Below, in pieces: positions 27,036-35,539 of a stretch of 64,000 nt of DNA. A model generated the notes under the pieces. The model had not been told where the DNA came from, made no database searches, and was given only the letters and a program-made list of their open reading frames with translations. The stretch's first letter is position 1, and every line of letters begins with the position of its first letter. The translations under genes and the position numbers were made by a program. The DNA is taken from positions 1 through 64,000 of the forward strand of contig NZ_BJVD01000012.1 of assembly GCF_007988965.1 (NCBI RefSeq), in the 5' to 3' direction. Origin of the DNA: Rummeliibacillus stabekisii. Lineage in GTDB: Bacteria > Bacillota > Bacilli > Bacillales_A > Planococcaceae.

Positions 27036-27783
27036 CTTCTGCTACGATTGACCTTTCACTCTCCGACTTCAAATATTTTCGATAGCCAAAACGAGAGATT
27101 ATGATGCTAATCTCATACAAAATGCATAAAGGTATAGAGACTATAAATAGCGACATAACATCCGTAGGTGTAATAATATCTGCAATAACCATTAAAATGA
27201 AGTAGGCGTATTTCCGAAACTTGCTGAGCATTTGCGGCGTGATAATGCCAAGTCGCGTTAAAAATAAGACAACCATTGGCAATTCAAATACAATCCCAAA
27301 TGGGAGTGTCAGCTGAATCAGAAATTGAAAGTATTCGTTAATGCCAATAGTTTGCTGAATATCCATGTCTGTAGACATTTCTGCCATGAAATGAATCATA
27401 TAAGGGAATAAAATCTTATATGAAAACATAACGCCAAGCAAAAATAAAAACACAATATAAGGGATATACCGCAATGTTGCCTTTCGTTCTGTCGGATATA
27501 AACCTGGCGTGATAAAGGCCCATAGCTGATATAAAATAATAGGTGACGTCATAACAATTGCCAATACAAAAATCACTTGGAAATAAATATTGACTGGATC
27601 TGTTACTTTAAAAGAATGAAGCTGTAATGTCTTTGCTTCATTGCTAAATTGCAAAAAGTGGATGAGAGGCTGTGCAAGAAAAAAACTAGCTATCACTGCC
27701 ACCACAAAGAATACAGCAATAATCATCAATCGTTTTCTTAATTCATCTATATGTTCAATAATCGTTAGTTCAGTATGATTCAT
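27016..27783 (-). CDS. tatC: Twin-arginine translocase subunit TatC (second copy)
   Basis: A 255-residue TatC with six membrane segments and the same landmarks as the copy at 9102-9857 (EHIDELRKRL, PVNIYFQ, ITPGLYPTERK, PFGIVFELP). About 91% identity over the first 238 residues by manual count; the tails differ (here ESERSIVAEENPSTL). Substitutions are conservative, so both copies seem to be under selection. It forms a unit with the tatA at 27800-27994 in inverted orientation to the first pair. Which substrates each pair carries cannot be told. Confidence 0.95.
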   Translation of the reverse strand: MNHTELTIIEHIDELRKRLMIIAVFFVVAVIASFFLAQPLIHFLQFSNEAKTLQLHSFKVTDPVNIYFQVIFVLAIVMTSPIILYQLWAFITPGLYPTERKATLRYIPYIVFLFLLGVMFSYKILFPYMIHFMAEMSTDMDIQQTIGINEYFQFLIQLTLPFGIVFELPMVVLFLTRLGIITPQMLSKFRKYAYFILMVIADIITPTDVMSLFIVSIPLCILYEISIIISRFGYRKYLKSESERSIVAEENPSTL

Positions 27784-27799
27784 TTATAAACATCCTAGC

Positions 27800-27994
27800 T
27801 TATTTATCTTCAGATTTTGTAGATTCTGAAGGATTTTTAGACGGTTCATCATCTTCCATTAATCCGTTTGTAGCTTTTTTGAATTCGCGAAGGGTAGTAC
27901 CCATAGCTTTTCCCAGTTCAGGTAGTTTCTTTGGTCCGAAAATGATTATGGCAACAACAGCAAGTATAATTGCCGTTACAGGACTAATTCCCAT
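27800..27994 (-). CDS. tatA: Twin-arginine translocase subunit TatA (second copy)
   Basis: A 64-residue TatA: membrane helix [13 protein letters not shown], hinge [14 protein letters not shown], amphipathic helix and acidic tail (MEDDEPSKN). Close to the copy at 8893-9084. ATG 27994 has AGGAGGTG 6 bases upstream, and tatC follows after 16 bases. Same two-gene layout as the first pair. Confidence 0.95.
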   Translation of the reverse strand: MGISPVTAIILAVVAIIIFGPKKLPELGKAMGTTLREFKKATNGLMEDDEPSKNPSESTKSEDK

Positions 27995-28045
27995 TCATAA
28001 CACCTCCTAGATATTTAATAAAATGAACAACAAAATATGCGATGC

Positions 28046-28624
28046 CTATCTATAATTTTTAAAAGAGAGCTTATTGAAAATGTCTATAATAAAGTTGTAT
28101 AAAGGATTAAGGATTCTCGCTTGTGTCACAACAAGTAAAGAAACACAAAATCCGATAAAACCACCAGCTAAAACATCCAAGGGGTAGTGCACTCCGATAT
28201 AAATCCTTGAAAGTGCCATAACACATGCTAATCCAAGCAGTATCAATCCGGCTTTTCGTCTATTCCAAAAAACTGCAAACGCCAAGGCAAATGATCCAGC
28301 AGCATGGTTACTGGGGAATGAAGGGTCCATATTTGATTTGTTGAATAATAGTGTTACTGAATGGTCAACAAATGGTCGTGGTCGAAAATGGACGATTTCA
28401 ATAATCATGTCTATCCCAAGTGTAAGAATGACAATAGTTAATGCAGACAAAACGATCTTCTGATTTTGTTCTTTATTTTTAGACCTTGAAAACCAAAGAC
28501 AGATAAAAAATAATCCAAATAGCAGAGGGCCATATTTTGAAAAGTAGAGAACTAGATGATCAATAAAGATACTTTTTCCTGCAAATTGGTTAATGAGTTT
28601 AAAAATTTGATAATCTAAATTCAA
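28046..28624 (-). CDS. PAP2-family undecaprenyl-diphosphatase, BcrC-like
   Basis: A 192-residue membrane phosphatase of the PAP2 superfamily with all three motifs: RPRPFVDH (motif 1 region), PSNHAAG (motif 2) and SRIYIGVHYPLDV (motif 3), plus about five membrane helices. BcrC-type members recycle undecaprenyl diphosphate for cell-wall synthesis and give some bacitracin tolerance; this activity is inferred. The initiator is TTG 28624, 6 bases after GGAGAGG. Next upstream on the strand is an LCP gene, so envelope functions cluster here. Confidence 0.87.
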   Translation of the reverse strand: MNLDYQIFKLINQFAGKSIFIDHLVLYFSKYGPLLFGLFFICLWFSRSKNKEQNQKIVLSALTIVILTLGIDMIIEIVHFRPRPFVDHSVTLLFNKSNMDPSFPSNHAAGSFALAFAVFWNRRKAGLILLGLACVMALSRIYIGVHYPLDVLAGGFIGFCVSLLVVTQARILNPLYNFIIDIFNKLSFKNYR

Positions 28625-28655
28625 TGGTGACCTCTCCTATATGAAGTAGTGTTAC

Positions 28656-29594
28656 TTATTGGGTTTTCTTTTGTTCACTAGTAGTCAAAAATGTTTTTAG
28701 GGCTTTTTTGTTCTTTTCAAGATCTGCATCTAACACAGCACCTACAATTTCATTTTTGTTCTCATAAGAATCTGCTATAGGAATACGCAATGTTTCCATG
28801 CCTTTTGATTTTCCAGCTAGTAAACCCTTAGCAATTGTAAGGATTGTTTTATTATCCACATTGGTCTCAATATAGCTATCAGCCGTTCCAAGTATCTTCG
28901 GTAAATTCACCAATGTTTTCATACTGATGGCTTGTTCTTTCACTTTTGTTAAGACTTCTTGCTGTCGTTCTACACGCCCAAAATCACTTAAACGATCATG
29001 TCGATATCGTACATAACCTAGTACCTGATCGCCATGTAAAGTTTGTTTACCGGAATGCAAAGTCATACCAATGCCATATTCCATAGTAGAAGGAATATCC
29101 ACAGTAATACCATCAGGTGCTAGTAGATCAATTATTTTAGAAAATCCTTTAAAATCGACAACAGCATAGTAATTTGCATCAATATCGAAATTTTGTTTTA
29201 TGGTTTCTCTTAAAAGCTCAGGTCCGCCAAATGCAAAAGCACTATTTATTTTTTGCATACCATGTTTTGGGATATCAACATATGTATCTCTCATGATAGA
29301 AACAAGCTTTACGTTATTCGTTTTTTGATCATAGTGCGCAATCATTAAGGTATCTGATCTCGAATGTTCTTCTCCTCTTGAATCACTTCCTATTAACAAT
29401 ACATTCATCTTTCCAATATGCGTATCTGCACCTTCAAAAGGTTTAAATGTTGTTTTCACCTCTTTAGAAGGCCCTTTCTCTGCCGAAGCTAAGCCGCTAT
29501 TATATTGATAACACCAATAAGTTACACCAGCTATAATGATCAAAATGAATGTTAAGAAGAGGTTTCTAAATACTTTCCGTTTACTACGTTTCAT
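28656..29594 (-). CDS. LytR-CpsA-Psr family glycopolymer ligase
   Basis: A 312-residue membrane-anchored enzyme with a single N-terminal helix (LFLTFILIIIAGVTYWCY) and an extracellular LCP domain. NVLLIGSDSRGEEHSRSDTL, SIMRDTYVDIP and GYVRYRHDRLSDFGRVERQQ contain the conserved Asp and Arg residues that bind the polyprenyl pyrophosphate. These enzymes attach teichoic acids or other glycopolymers to peptidoglycan. ATG 29594; 20 bases downstream of the HTH-DUF1232 gene, so probably one transcript. Confidence 0.92.
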   Translation of the reverse strand: MKRSKRKVFRNLFLTFILIIIAGVTYWCYQYNSGLASAEKGPSKEVKTTFKPFEGADTHIGKMNVLLIGSDSRGEEHSRSDTLMIAHYDQKTNNVKLVSIMRDTYVDIPKHGMQKINSAFAFGGPELLRETIKQNFDIDANYYAVVDFKGFSKIIDLLAPDGITVDIPSTMEYGIGMTLHSGKQTLHGDQVLGYVRYRHDRLSDFGRVERQQEVLTKVKEQAISMKTLVNLPKILGTADSYIETNVDNKTILTIAKGLLAGKSKGMETLRIPIADSYENKNEIVGAVLDADLEKNKKALKTFLTTSEQKKTQ

Positions 29595-29614
29595 AAATTC
29601 ACCTGCCTAAATTA

Positions 29615-30259
29615 TTATGGTTTTAATAATGCATTCGTAATAAGTTGTACAGCAATCGCATCGTCTAAATAGCCGATGGGCAGTAAATAATCCGGAATCA
29701 CATCAACTGGGATAATAAAATACAGTAATGAACTACCGATTAGGGCTAATTCAAAAATAGAGCCTTTCCTTGATATAAACCTTGTATGAAAGTCCTTTAA
29801 TTTATTAATGAAGGGTCCTACACTACCAACTTCCTGTATTTTTTGTTTAAAACCATTAGTAATTGTATTTTTTCCTTCTTCTGTTTCTGCATATGCTTCA
29901 TAGCTTTTTAACTTTTGCTTCACTCGTTCAATTGAAAAATTCTCGTCATTAATATTAGAATCCTTAAATATAGATTGTATTGCACCAATAGACACATGAA
30001 GATCCGAATCTAATTCTCCAGAATTCTGTTCTAGAGGATAGCCTGCTGCTTCAAATAGTTTAATTAAAGGAATTCCTAGACATTCTGCAAATTTTTCTAA
30101 ATGTTGAGGAGTTGCTTTTCGTTTATTATTAATGATTCGTGAAATTGTGGCTGTATCAATTCCAGTGAGCTCACTAAAATTGCGCATGGATAATGAACGT
30201 TCTTTTAATAATTGTCTCAGCAACAAACCGAGTTCAGAACTATTATTTGGCTTGTCCAT
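29615..30259 (-). CDS. HTH (Xre-type) regulator fused to a DUF1232 membrane domain
   Basis: 214 residues with two parts. Residues 8-65 are a Cro/CI-type helix-turn-helix (LSMRNFSELTGIDTATISRI). Residues 155-210 are a DUF1232/YkvA-type domain with IIPVDVIPDYLLPIGYLDDA, which is usually membrane-associated. A short charged linker joins them. A DNA-binding domain tied to a membrane module suggests sensing at the membrane; this is inference. It is the first gene before the LCP and PAP2 genes on the same strand and may control them. ATG 30259 with an AAGGAGA site upstream. Confidence 0.85.
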   Translation of the reverse strand: MDKPNNSSELGLLLRQLLKERSLSMRNFSELTGIDTATISRIINNKRKATPQHLEKFAECLGIPLIKLFEAAGYPLEQNSGELDSDLHVSIGAIQSIFKDSNINDENFSIERVKQKLKSYEAYAETEEGKNTITNGFKQKIQEVGSVGPFINKLKDFHTRFISRKGSIFELALIGSSLLYFIIPVDVIPDYLLPIGYLDDAIAVQLITNALLKP

Positions 30260-30489
30260 GTGTAGTCTCCTTTCATAAAAACACTATAAAAATAATTTCT
30301 TTAACTGCGAATATGAAACTATCATTCTCAAAAAGAATATAGTTAAATTGACAAATTGTCAACACTGCGTCAATAAAAAGGGAAATGGACTATTTAAAGT
30401 TGAGGACGAATAAATAACTTCCATTTTATTTAATTCAAAGATATAACAGACCAGATTGGTGAGAATAAAAGCTAAGCTAGAAGCATTTA

Positions 30490-30526
30490 TATAAAAATAA
30501 TGCCAACCATTTGCTGGTTGGCACTA
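30490..30526 (-). terminator. Terminator of the sigma/anti-sigma unit at 30554
   Basis: TGCCAACCA and TGGTTGGCA pair around TTTGC; the minus strand continues with TTATTTTTATA. It lies downstream of the minus-strand anti-sigma gene. Confidence 0.85.
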
Positions 30527-30553
30527 CTTTTTTCTGCTACGAAGTAATCTTGT

Positions 30554-31465
30554 CTATTTCGTTGGTTGAATATACGGCACAATCGGTACTGTCACGCCTA
30601 TCGATGCACCTCTAATAAAGTCTTTCCCAAGTAATTCTTTAAAATTTTCAGTGCGACCAGTTAGCATGACCCCTAACAAAGTTATTTCGTTAAACGGCTT
30701 GTTTTTATTCTTGGCAATATATTCTTGGATTACCTCCATTGATTGTCTTGAATCGTATTTTTTAAGGTTGTTAACAAAATCCTCGAATGAATCTTTTGAG
30801 AGTTTAGAATCGGAATAACCATAAACTTGTACGCCTGATGGTCCTGGTGTTTCATCTACTATCTCGGACATCATATATAGCCAAGCTATATTTAAATTTT
30901 CGGGTATGTAATCGCGTACTTGTTTCATTGTTAACGGCTGCTTGAATGAGATTGCCACCTCAGCTACCTGATTTTTTATTTGAATTACAGCTGGGAGCTG
31001 ATTTTGAACACCACCATAATATTGTTTAATCGCAGGATGATAAAACGTGGCGAACCTTTGCTTTGTTTGTTTATCGTACTCAAAATAAGTATCCCCGTTC
31101 TTGTGGAAGCCAGGTGTTCGTTCGTTGCTATCACCAGAAGTACCAAACAATGAATAAGTACTCGTTAATGTACTCCAAGGTACTAGATAACCATCTATAT
31201 CTTTTGAGCGATATGTGATAATATTGCCACCGAACATTGTAGAATTGCTTGTTACCTGGGAGTCAATATTAACATTAGGTTGAGAAATAGCGTTCTCTAA
31301 AAATAAACTTTCATGTAATTGAGCTGTATTTCGGACAGTTAAATAAATGCCTATTCGGCTAATTATAAATAGTAGGGTAATACAAACGATAAAAGAAATA
31401 AGAGCAATTTTAACCAATTGTTTTCTTTTTGCTTTTTTTAGTGCCTTTTGAATCGATGAATCCAT
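30554..31465 (-). CDS. Anti-sigma factor with sigma-factor-regulator N and C domains
   Basis: A 303-residue single-pass membrane protein. The cytoplasmic N-terminus (residues 1-18, KALKKAKRKQ) and one helix (ALISFIVCITLLFIISRIG) match the Sigma_reg_N pattern. The large extracytoplasmic part with VAEVAISFKQPLTMKQVRDY and GRTENFKELL matches Sigma_reg_C. It is encoded with a 28-base overlap after an ECF sigma gene, whose product it presumably sequesters. Signal unknown. Confidence 0.85.
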   Translation of the reverse strand: MDSSIQKALKKAKRKQLVKIALISFIVCITLLFIISRIGIYLTVRNTAQLHESLFLENAISQPNVNIDSQVTSNSTMFGGNIITYRSKDIDGYLVPWSTLTSTYSLFGTSGDSNERTPGFHKNGDTYFEYDKQTKQRFATFYHPAIKQYYGGVQNQLPAVIQIKNQVAEVAISFKQPLTMKQVRDYIPENLNIAWLYMMSEIVDETPGPSGVQVYGYSDSKLSKDSFEDFVNNLKKYDSRQSMEVIQEYIAKNKNKPFNEITLLGVMLTGRTENFKELLGKDFIRGASIGVTVPIVPYIQPTK

Positions 31466-31956
31466 GCATTAATCCCTCCATTTTCTGTATGGATTGTTTT
31501 TCGTGCCCGGTAAAGCTTTTGCTTAATATTGTCCTCACGTAAATGAAGTAATTGTGATATTTCCCCATAAGTTAATTCATAATAATATTTTAAAATAAAA
31601 ATCTCTCTATACTCCTTTTTTACATTTTTTAATAAATACATAATTTCATCTTGATTAAAAAGCTGATCAAAATCAGTATTTCCACTAGCTAACTTAGATT
31701 GAATTTCATCAGATAGTGGAACATTATGCTGAAATTTTTTTCTTTTTAAATCAATAAAGTCATTGAGGGCCACTCGATAAAACCATGGACGAATTGTTTT
31801 TTCATCCAGGTTACTTAACATGGAATAGATTTTATAGAAAGTATTTTGAATAATATCTTCTGCATCTTCTTTTGATGCTCCCTTTGAGCGTAAAAGTAGA
31901 AACACTTCCTCTCCAATTTGAATCAGATAGGAGGTAAACGCGTCTTTTTGATTCAT
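31438..31956 (-). CDS. ECF-type RNA polymerase sigma factor (second unit)
   Basis: A 172-residue ECF sigma. Region 2 (SKEDAEDIIQNTFYKIYSML, then IRPWFYRVALNDFIDLKRKK) and region 4 (YREIFILKYYYELTYGEISQ with recognition helix REDNIKQKLYRARKTI) are visible. ATG 31956 is chosen because GAGGGGG lies 6 bases upstream and overlaps the alternative start ATG 31971. The 3' end overlaps the anti-sigma gene. The upstream region is AT-rich; ECF autoregulation is likely but no clear promoter was assigned. Confidence 0.9.
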   Translation of the reverse strand: MNQKDAFTSYLIQIGEEVFLLLRSKGASKEDAEDIIQNTFYKIYSMLSNLDEKTIRPWFYRVALNDFIDLKRKKFQHNVPLSDEIQSKLASGNTDFDQLFNQDEIMYLLKNVKKEYREIFILKYYYELTYGEISQLLHLREDNIKQKLYRARKTIHTENGGINAWIHRFKRH

Positions 31957-32177
31957 ATTTTTCCCCCTCATTGATACAACGGATGAAGTGCTAAAAAAGT
32001 AGACAAAAAATAATTATAATTAAAAGATTAATTTACCATATACTGCAACAAATCTACTTACCATGAATAAAAAAAGAGAGAATTTTAAAATATCTAAATA
32101 GTTAATTTATGGTATAATGTTCTAATGAGTCCAACAAAAAGATAGGACTGAAATTAGTCAAAAATAGGGGTGTCAGC

Positions 32178-32747
32178 TTGGGAAATATCAACACGTTAAT
32201 AGTTGAGCATAGTCAAATGGAAGGTGAAAGGATTCTATTGCGTCCAGTTTCGTTTGAGGATGCTGAGGATATGTTTGAATATACATCAGATGAAGAAACG
32301 ACTCGTTTTCTTTATGCAGAGCATAAAGATTTAGATCAGACAAAGAATTTTATAGCAAATTATTTTATAAAAGAACCTATTGGCAAATATGCTATCGTGT
32401 TAAAAGACAGCAACAAAATGATTGGTGCGATTGAGTTCAGAGTGCATGAATATAATCATAGCGGAGAACTGGGGTATACCATGAATCGGCATTATTGGGG
32501 TAAAGGCTATGCAACAGAAGCAGGGAAGTTGATCCTCGACTTAGCCTTTAATATCCTTGGCTTAGAGCGTGTATTTGCAGCGTATGAGGTGAAGAATGCA
32601 GCATCTGGAAGAGTACTAGAGCGCTTAGGTATGAAGTGTGAAGGCATCCTTCGAAAGAGTGAAATGATCAAGGGTGTATTAGTAGATAGCGCGTATCATT
32701 CTATATTAAAAGATGAATATATGCTTTCTCGTAAAAAGGAAGGCTAA
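32178..32747 (+). CDS. GNAT acetyltransferase, RimJ/RimL type
   Basis: A 189-residue acetyltransferase: ERILLRPVSFEDAEDMFEYT at the start, acetyl-CoA region LGYTMNRHYWGKGYATEAG and VKNAASGRVLERLGMKCEG. Relatives acetylate ribosomal protein N-termini, antibiotics or small amines; the acceptor is unknown. TTG 32178 follows AGGGGTG by 5 bases; a TATAAT at 32113 may be its -10. It is a single-gene unit with its own terminator. Confidence 0.85.
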   Translation: MGNINTLIVEHSQMEGERILLRPVSFEDAEDMFEYTSDEETTRFLYAEHKDLDQTKNFIANYFIKEPIGKYAIVLKDSNKMIGAIEFRVHEYNHSGELGYTMNRHYWGKGYATEAGKLILDLAFNILGLERVFAAYEVKNAASGRVLERLGMKCEGILRKSEMIKGVLVDSAYHSILKDEYMLSRKKEG

Positions 32748-32782
32748 GAGATTTCTAATTTATACTTCGAGCGTCAAATAAT

Positions 32783-32826
32783 AAGGCTAGTTTTCATTTA
32801 TTAACATGAAAACTAGCCTTTGTTTA
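32783..32826 (+). terminator. Terminator of the GNAT gene
   Basis: A 15-bp perfect stem, AAGGCTAGTTTTCAT / ATGAAAACTAGCCTT, followed by TGTTT. Confidence 0.85.
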
Positions 32827-32893
32827 TCGTGAATCACATAGCAACAGTTCAATTTTTTTCCGAAGGTCAGGGTTAATTCTAAATTTAACAGCT

Positions 32894-32913
32894 GTTCATC
32901 GTCTGTTCATATT
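32894..32913 (+). promoter_or_regulatory. HssR-type direct repeat upstream of hrtB
   Basis: GTTCATCGT-CT-GTTCATATT, two 9-mers separated by 2 bases. It closely matches the S. aureus HssR site, a direct repeat of GTTCATATT with a 2-base spacer. It lies 46 bases before the hrtB start, just ahead of a likely -10, so HssR should activate hrtBA from here. Confidence 0.85.
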
Positions 32914-32958
32914 AATACTTTATAGTGGGAGTATAGAAAACGAATTGGAGGAATAGTG

Positions 32959-33999
32959 ATGAACTTAGCATGGAAAGAAATGAAAAAAAATAAAGCAAGA
33001 TTTTTAATTTTAGGCTCCATAGTATTTCTTGTAAGTTTATTAACTTTTATTATATCTGGTTTGGCAAATGGATTGTCTCAAGACAATGCTGCCTTAATTA
33101 AAGATTTACCCAAAGGCCAGTTTTATATGACCAAGGATTCAGATCAAACCTATAACCTGTCTAAGATAGATGCAAGTACAGAAGATAAAATTTTAAAAAA
33201 TACTCAGGACGCAGTTGCCTTCTCTATACAAATGGGTTTTCTAAATGATCCAGGCGAGAAACAACGAAGCGTTGCATTTGTAACATCAACGAATACCAAA
33301 TCTAAATTGTTTCCAAATATAAAGAAAGGCGAAGTTGTATTAGATAGTTCTATGAAAGATAAAGGTATAAAAATTGGGGATGCCTTAACGAATAATCAGT
33401 ATAGCGGAAAGTTAACTGTAAAAGGTTTTGTAGAGCAAAAGAAATTTAGCCATGCTCCAGTTGCTTATATAAATATCAACGACTATAAAGAAATTTACCG
33501 AGTGAAAGAAATGCAATTGGTCTTCGTGCCTGGGGATAAATCTCCCAAACATATTACTGGATTACAATCCTTTTCAAAGAAAGAATTTCTCAATACCATT
33601 CCGAGTTTTAATGCAGAACAGATGTCTTTAAATATGATTGTTTGGTTTTTAGTAATCATTAGTGGGATGTTGTTTGCCATCTTTTTCTATATGATGAATG
33701 TTCAAAAGATTGGTTTATACGGCATATTGAAGGCGATTGGCATAAAAACAAGAAAACTTTTCCAAATGATGTGGACGCAAATGGTTTTTATCACAATCAT
33801 TTCACTTGTATTGTCTATTGCATTCAGCCAGATCTTCAATCTAGTGGCTCCTAAAGGAATGCCTTTTAGTTTAACGTTTGAGACAACTTTCCTATTATCT
33901 ATTGTTTTCTTAATAATAGGTTTTATTGGTGCTACGCTGTCAGGAATACAAATAAGAAAAGTAGAACCATTGCAAGCAATCCAACAAGGAGAGGTTTAA
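32959..33999 (+). CDS. hrtB: Haem exporter permease HrtB
   Basis: A 346-residue FtsX/MacB-type permease. One N-terminal helix (residues 15-37) leads to a large extracellular domain, followed by three C-terminal helices (from residue 225) with YGILKAIGIKTRKLFQMMW and a final IQIRKVEPLQAIQQ. With HrtA it expels toxic haem in staphylococci and relatives. Size, layout and the neighbouring HssRS genes support HrtB rather than another MacB-like permease. ATG 32959 lies 7 bases after GGAGG. The gene ends 1 base before hrtA. Confidence 0.88.
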   Translation: MNLAWKEMKKNKARFLILGSIVFLVSLLTFIISGLANGLSQDNAALIKDLPKGQFYMTKDSDQTYNLSKIDASTEDKILKNTQDAVAFSIQMGFLNDPGEKQRSVAFVTSTNTKSKLFPNIKKGEVVLDSSMKDKGIKIGDALTNNQYSGKLTVKGFVEQKKFSHAPVAYININDYKEIYRVKEMQLVFVPGDKSPKHITGLQSFSKKEFLNTIPSFNAEQMSLNMIVWFLVIISGMLFAIFFYMMNVQKIGLYGILKAIGIKTRKLFQMMWTQMVFITIISLVLSIAFSQIFNLVAPKGMPFSLTFETTFLLSIVFLIIGFIGATLSGIQIRKVEPLQAIQQGEV

Positions 34000-34000
34000 T

Positions 34001-34681
34001 ATGCCATTATTTACTCTTGATGAGGTTAGAAAAACGTTTACCAATGGAGAAATAAAAGAAGAAATTTTGAAAGGAATTAACCTTTCTCTTAAAGAAGGGG
34101 AAATCACAGCACTAGTGGGTGCCTCAGGTTCAGGAAAAAGTACACTTCTAACAATTGCGGCTGGATTACAGCCTGCAACAAACGGGCAAGTAGTATTCAA
34201 TGGAAACAATATAGCGACAATGAATGATGAACAAATTCGTCAAATTCGTGCAAGTGAATTTGGATTTGTATTTCAATTTGCACACCTTGTTCCTTTCCTA
34301 ACAGTGGAAGAACAGCTATTGCTAATGTTAGATGTATCTGAGTCAAAATTAAATAAACATGAACAAAAAACGGAAATTGATCGAATTCTAAAACTAGTTG
34401 AAATGGAACATAGAAAAGATGCATATCCTTCTTCATTATCTGGCGGGGAGAAACAACGTGTTGCCATTGCCCGTGCTATCATTCACAAACCGAAAATTCT
34501 CTTCGCAGATGAACCCACTGCAAGTTTAGATTCGAAAAAATCAAAAGATGTGATGATGTTGATACGAGAGTTAACAAAAACGTTGAATATTACGACTTTA
34601 ATGGTCACCCATGATGAAGAAATGCTTTCATATGTAGACCGTGTTGTCAAAATGAGTGATGGGTTGGTAATAGAAAAATAG
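34001..34681 (+). CDS. hrtA: Haem exporter ATPase HrtA
   Basis: A 226-residue ABC ATPase of the MacB/LolD type: Walker A GASGSGKST at residues 40-48, Q-loop FQFAHLVPFLT, signature LSGGEKQRVA and Walker B ILFADEPTASLD. It energises HrtB. AAGGAGAGG lies 7 bases before ATG 34001, and only one base separates it from hrtB, so the two are one unit. A terminator follows, then the separate hssRS unit. Confidence 0.9.
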   Translation: MPLFTLDEVRKTFTNGEIKEEILKGINLSLKEGEITALVGASGSGKSTLLTIAAGLQPATNGQVVFNGNNIATMNDEQIRQIRASEFGFVFQFAHLVPFLTVEEQLLLMLDVSESKLNKHEQKTEIDRILKLVEMEHRKDAYPSSLSGGEKQRVAIARAIIHKPKILFADEPTASLDSKKSKDVMMLIRELTKTLNITTLMVTHDEEMLSYVDRVVKMSDGLVIEK

Positions 34682-34724
34682 TTGTAAAATTGGTGATGCC
34701 AAGAATCTAGAATTAAATGTAAAT

Positions 34725-34762
34725 AAACAGCCCATACTTTTATTTTAGGGGGCTGTTTATTT
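34725..34762 (+). terminator. Terminator of hrtBA
   Basis: AAACAGCCC and GGGCTGTTT pair across a 16-base AT-rich loop, followed by ATTTGTT. Confidence 0.75.
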
Positions 34763-34861
34763 GTTATACAAACACTTAATGAAAATCACACTGACAGCAG
34801 CTAAAGCATTCTATATTTTGACTATAATCTAAAGAAAGTGTGAAAGGGAGCATGTAGAGTG

Positions 34862-35539
34862 ATGAATATACTAATAGTGGATGATGATATCAATATCCTA
34901 CAGGTAGTAGATATTCACTTAACCGAATCAGGTTATAAGGTGTTGCAAGCAAAAGACGGGAACGAAGCGTTGAGGGTACTGAATGAAGTAGCTTGCGATC
35001 TAGCTGTAGTGGATGTAATGATGCCATTCATAGATGGTTATACATTAACCAAAGAAATTCGAAAAAAATATAATATCCCAATCATTCTTTTAACTGCTAA
35101 AAATCAAATCGAAGACAAAGAAGAAGGGTTTCGATCTGGAACTGATGATTATCTGGTGAAGCCTTTTGAAATGAAAGAGTTGAGATTTAGAATTGAGGCA
35201 TTACTACGAAGATATAATAAACAAACAGACGATACTATTGTCCGTTTAGGAAATACAACGATAAATAAAAATAAATATGAAGTACAAATGGGAGAAAGAA
35301 CCTTAATTTTGCCACTCAAAGAATTTGAATTATTACATTTCCTCGCTTCTAATCCTATGCACGTTTTCTCTCGAGATCAAATAATTGAACAAATATGGGG
35401 ACTAAACTATGAGGGAGATGAAAGAACAGTGGATGTTCACATCAAGAGATTGAGAGAGCGTTTTTCTAAATCAACCGATGATTTCCAAATAAAAACAGTC
35501 CGCGGGGTTGGATATTTATTGGAGGCTAATCCAAGGTGA
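34862..35539 (+). CDS. hssR: Haem response regulator HssR
   Basis: A 225-residue OmpR/PhoB-type regulator. The receiver has the acidic pair DDD at 7-9, phospho-acceptor Asp51 (VVDVMMP) and Lys in LVKPFEMKEL. The winged helix has EGDERTVDVHIKRLRERF, which is very similar to S. aureus HssR. It binds the direct repeat upstream of hrtB when phosphorylated by HssS. Start ATG 34862 (a GTG lies immediately before). TATAAT at 34823 gives it a separate promoter. It overlaps hssS by GTGA. Confidence 0.9.
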   Translation: MNILIVDDDINILQVVDIHLTESGYKVLQAKDGNEALRVLNEVACDLAVVDVMMPFIDGYTLTKEIRKKYNIPIILLTAKNQIEDKEEGFRSGTDDYLVKPFEMKELRFRIEALLRRYNKQTDDTIVRLGNTTINKNKYEVQMGERTLILPLKEFELLHFLASNPMHVFSRDQIIEQIWGLNYEGDERTVDVHIKRLRERFSKSTDDFQIKTVRGVGYLLEANPR

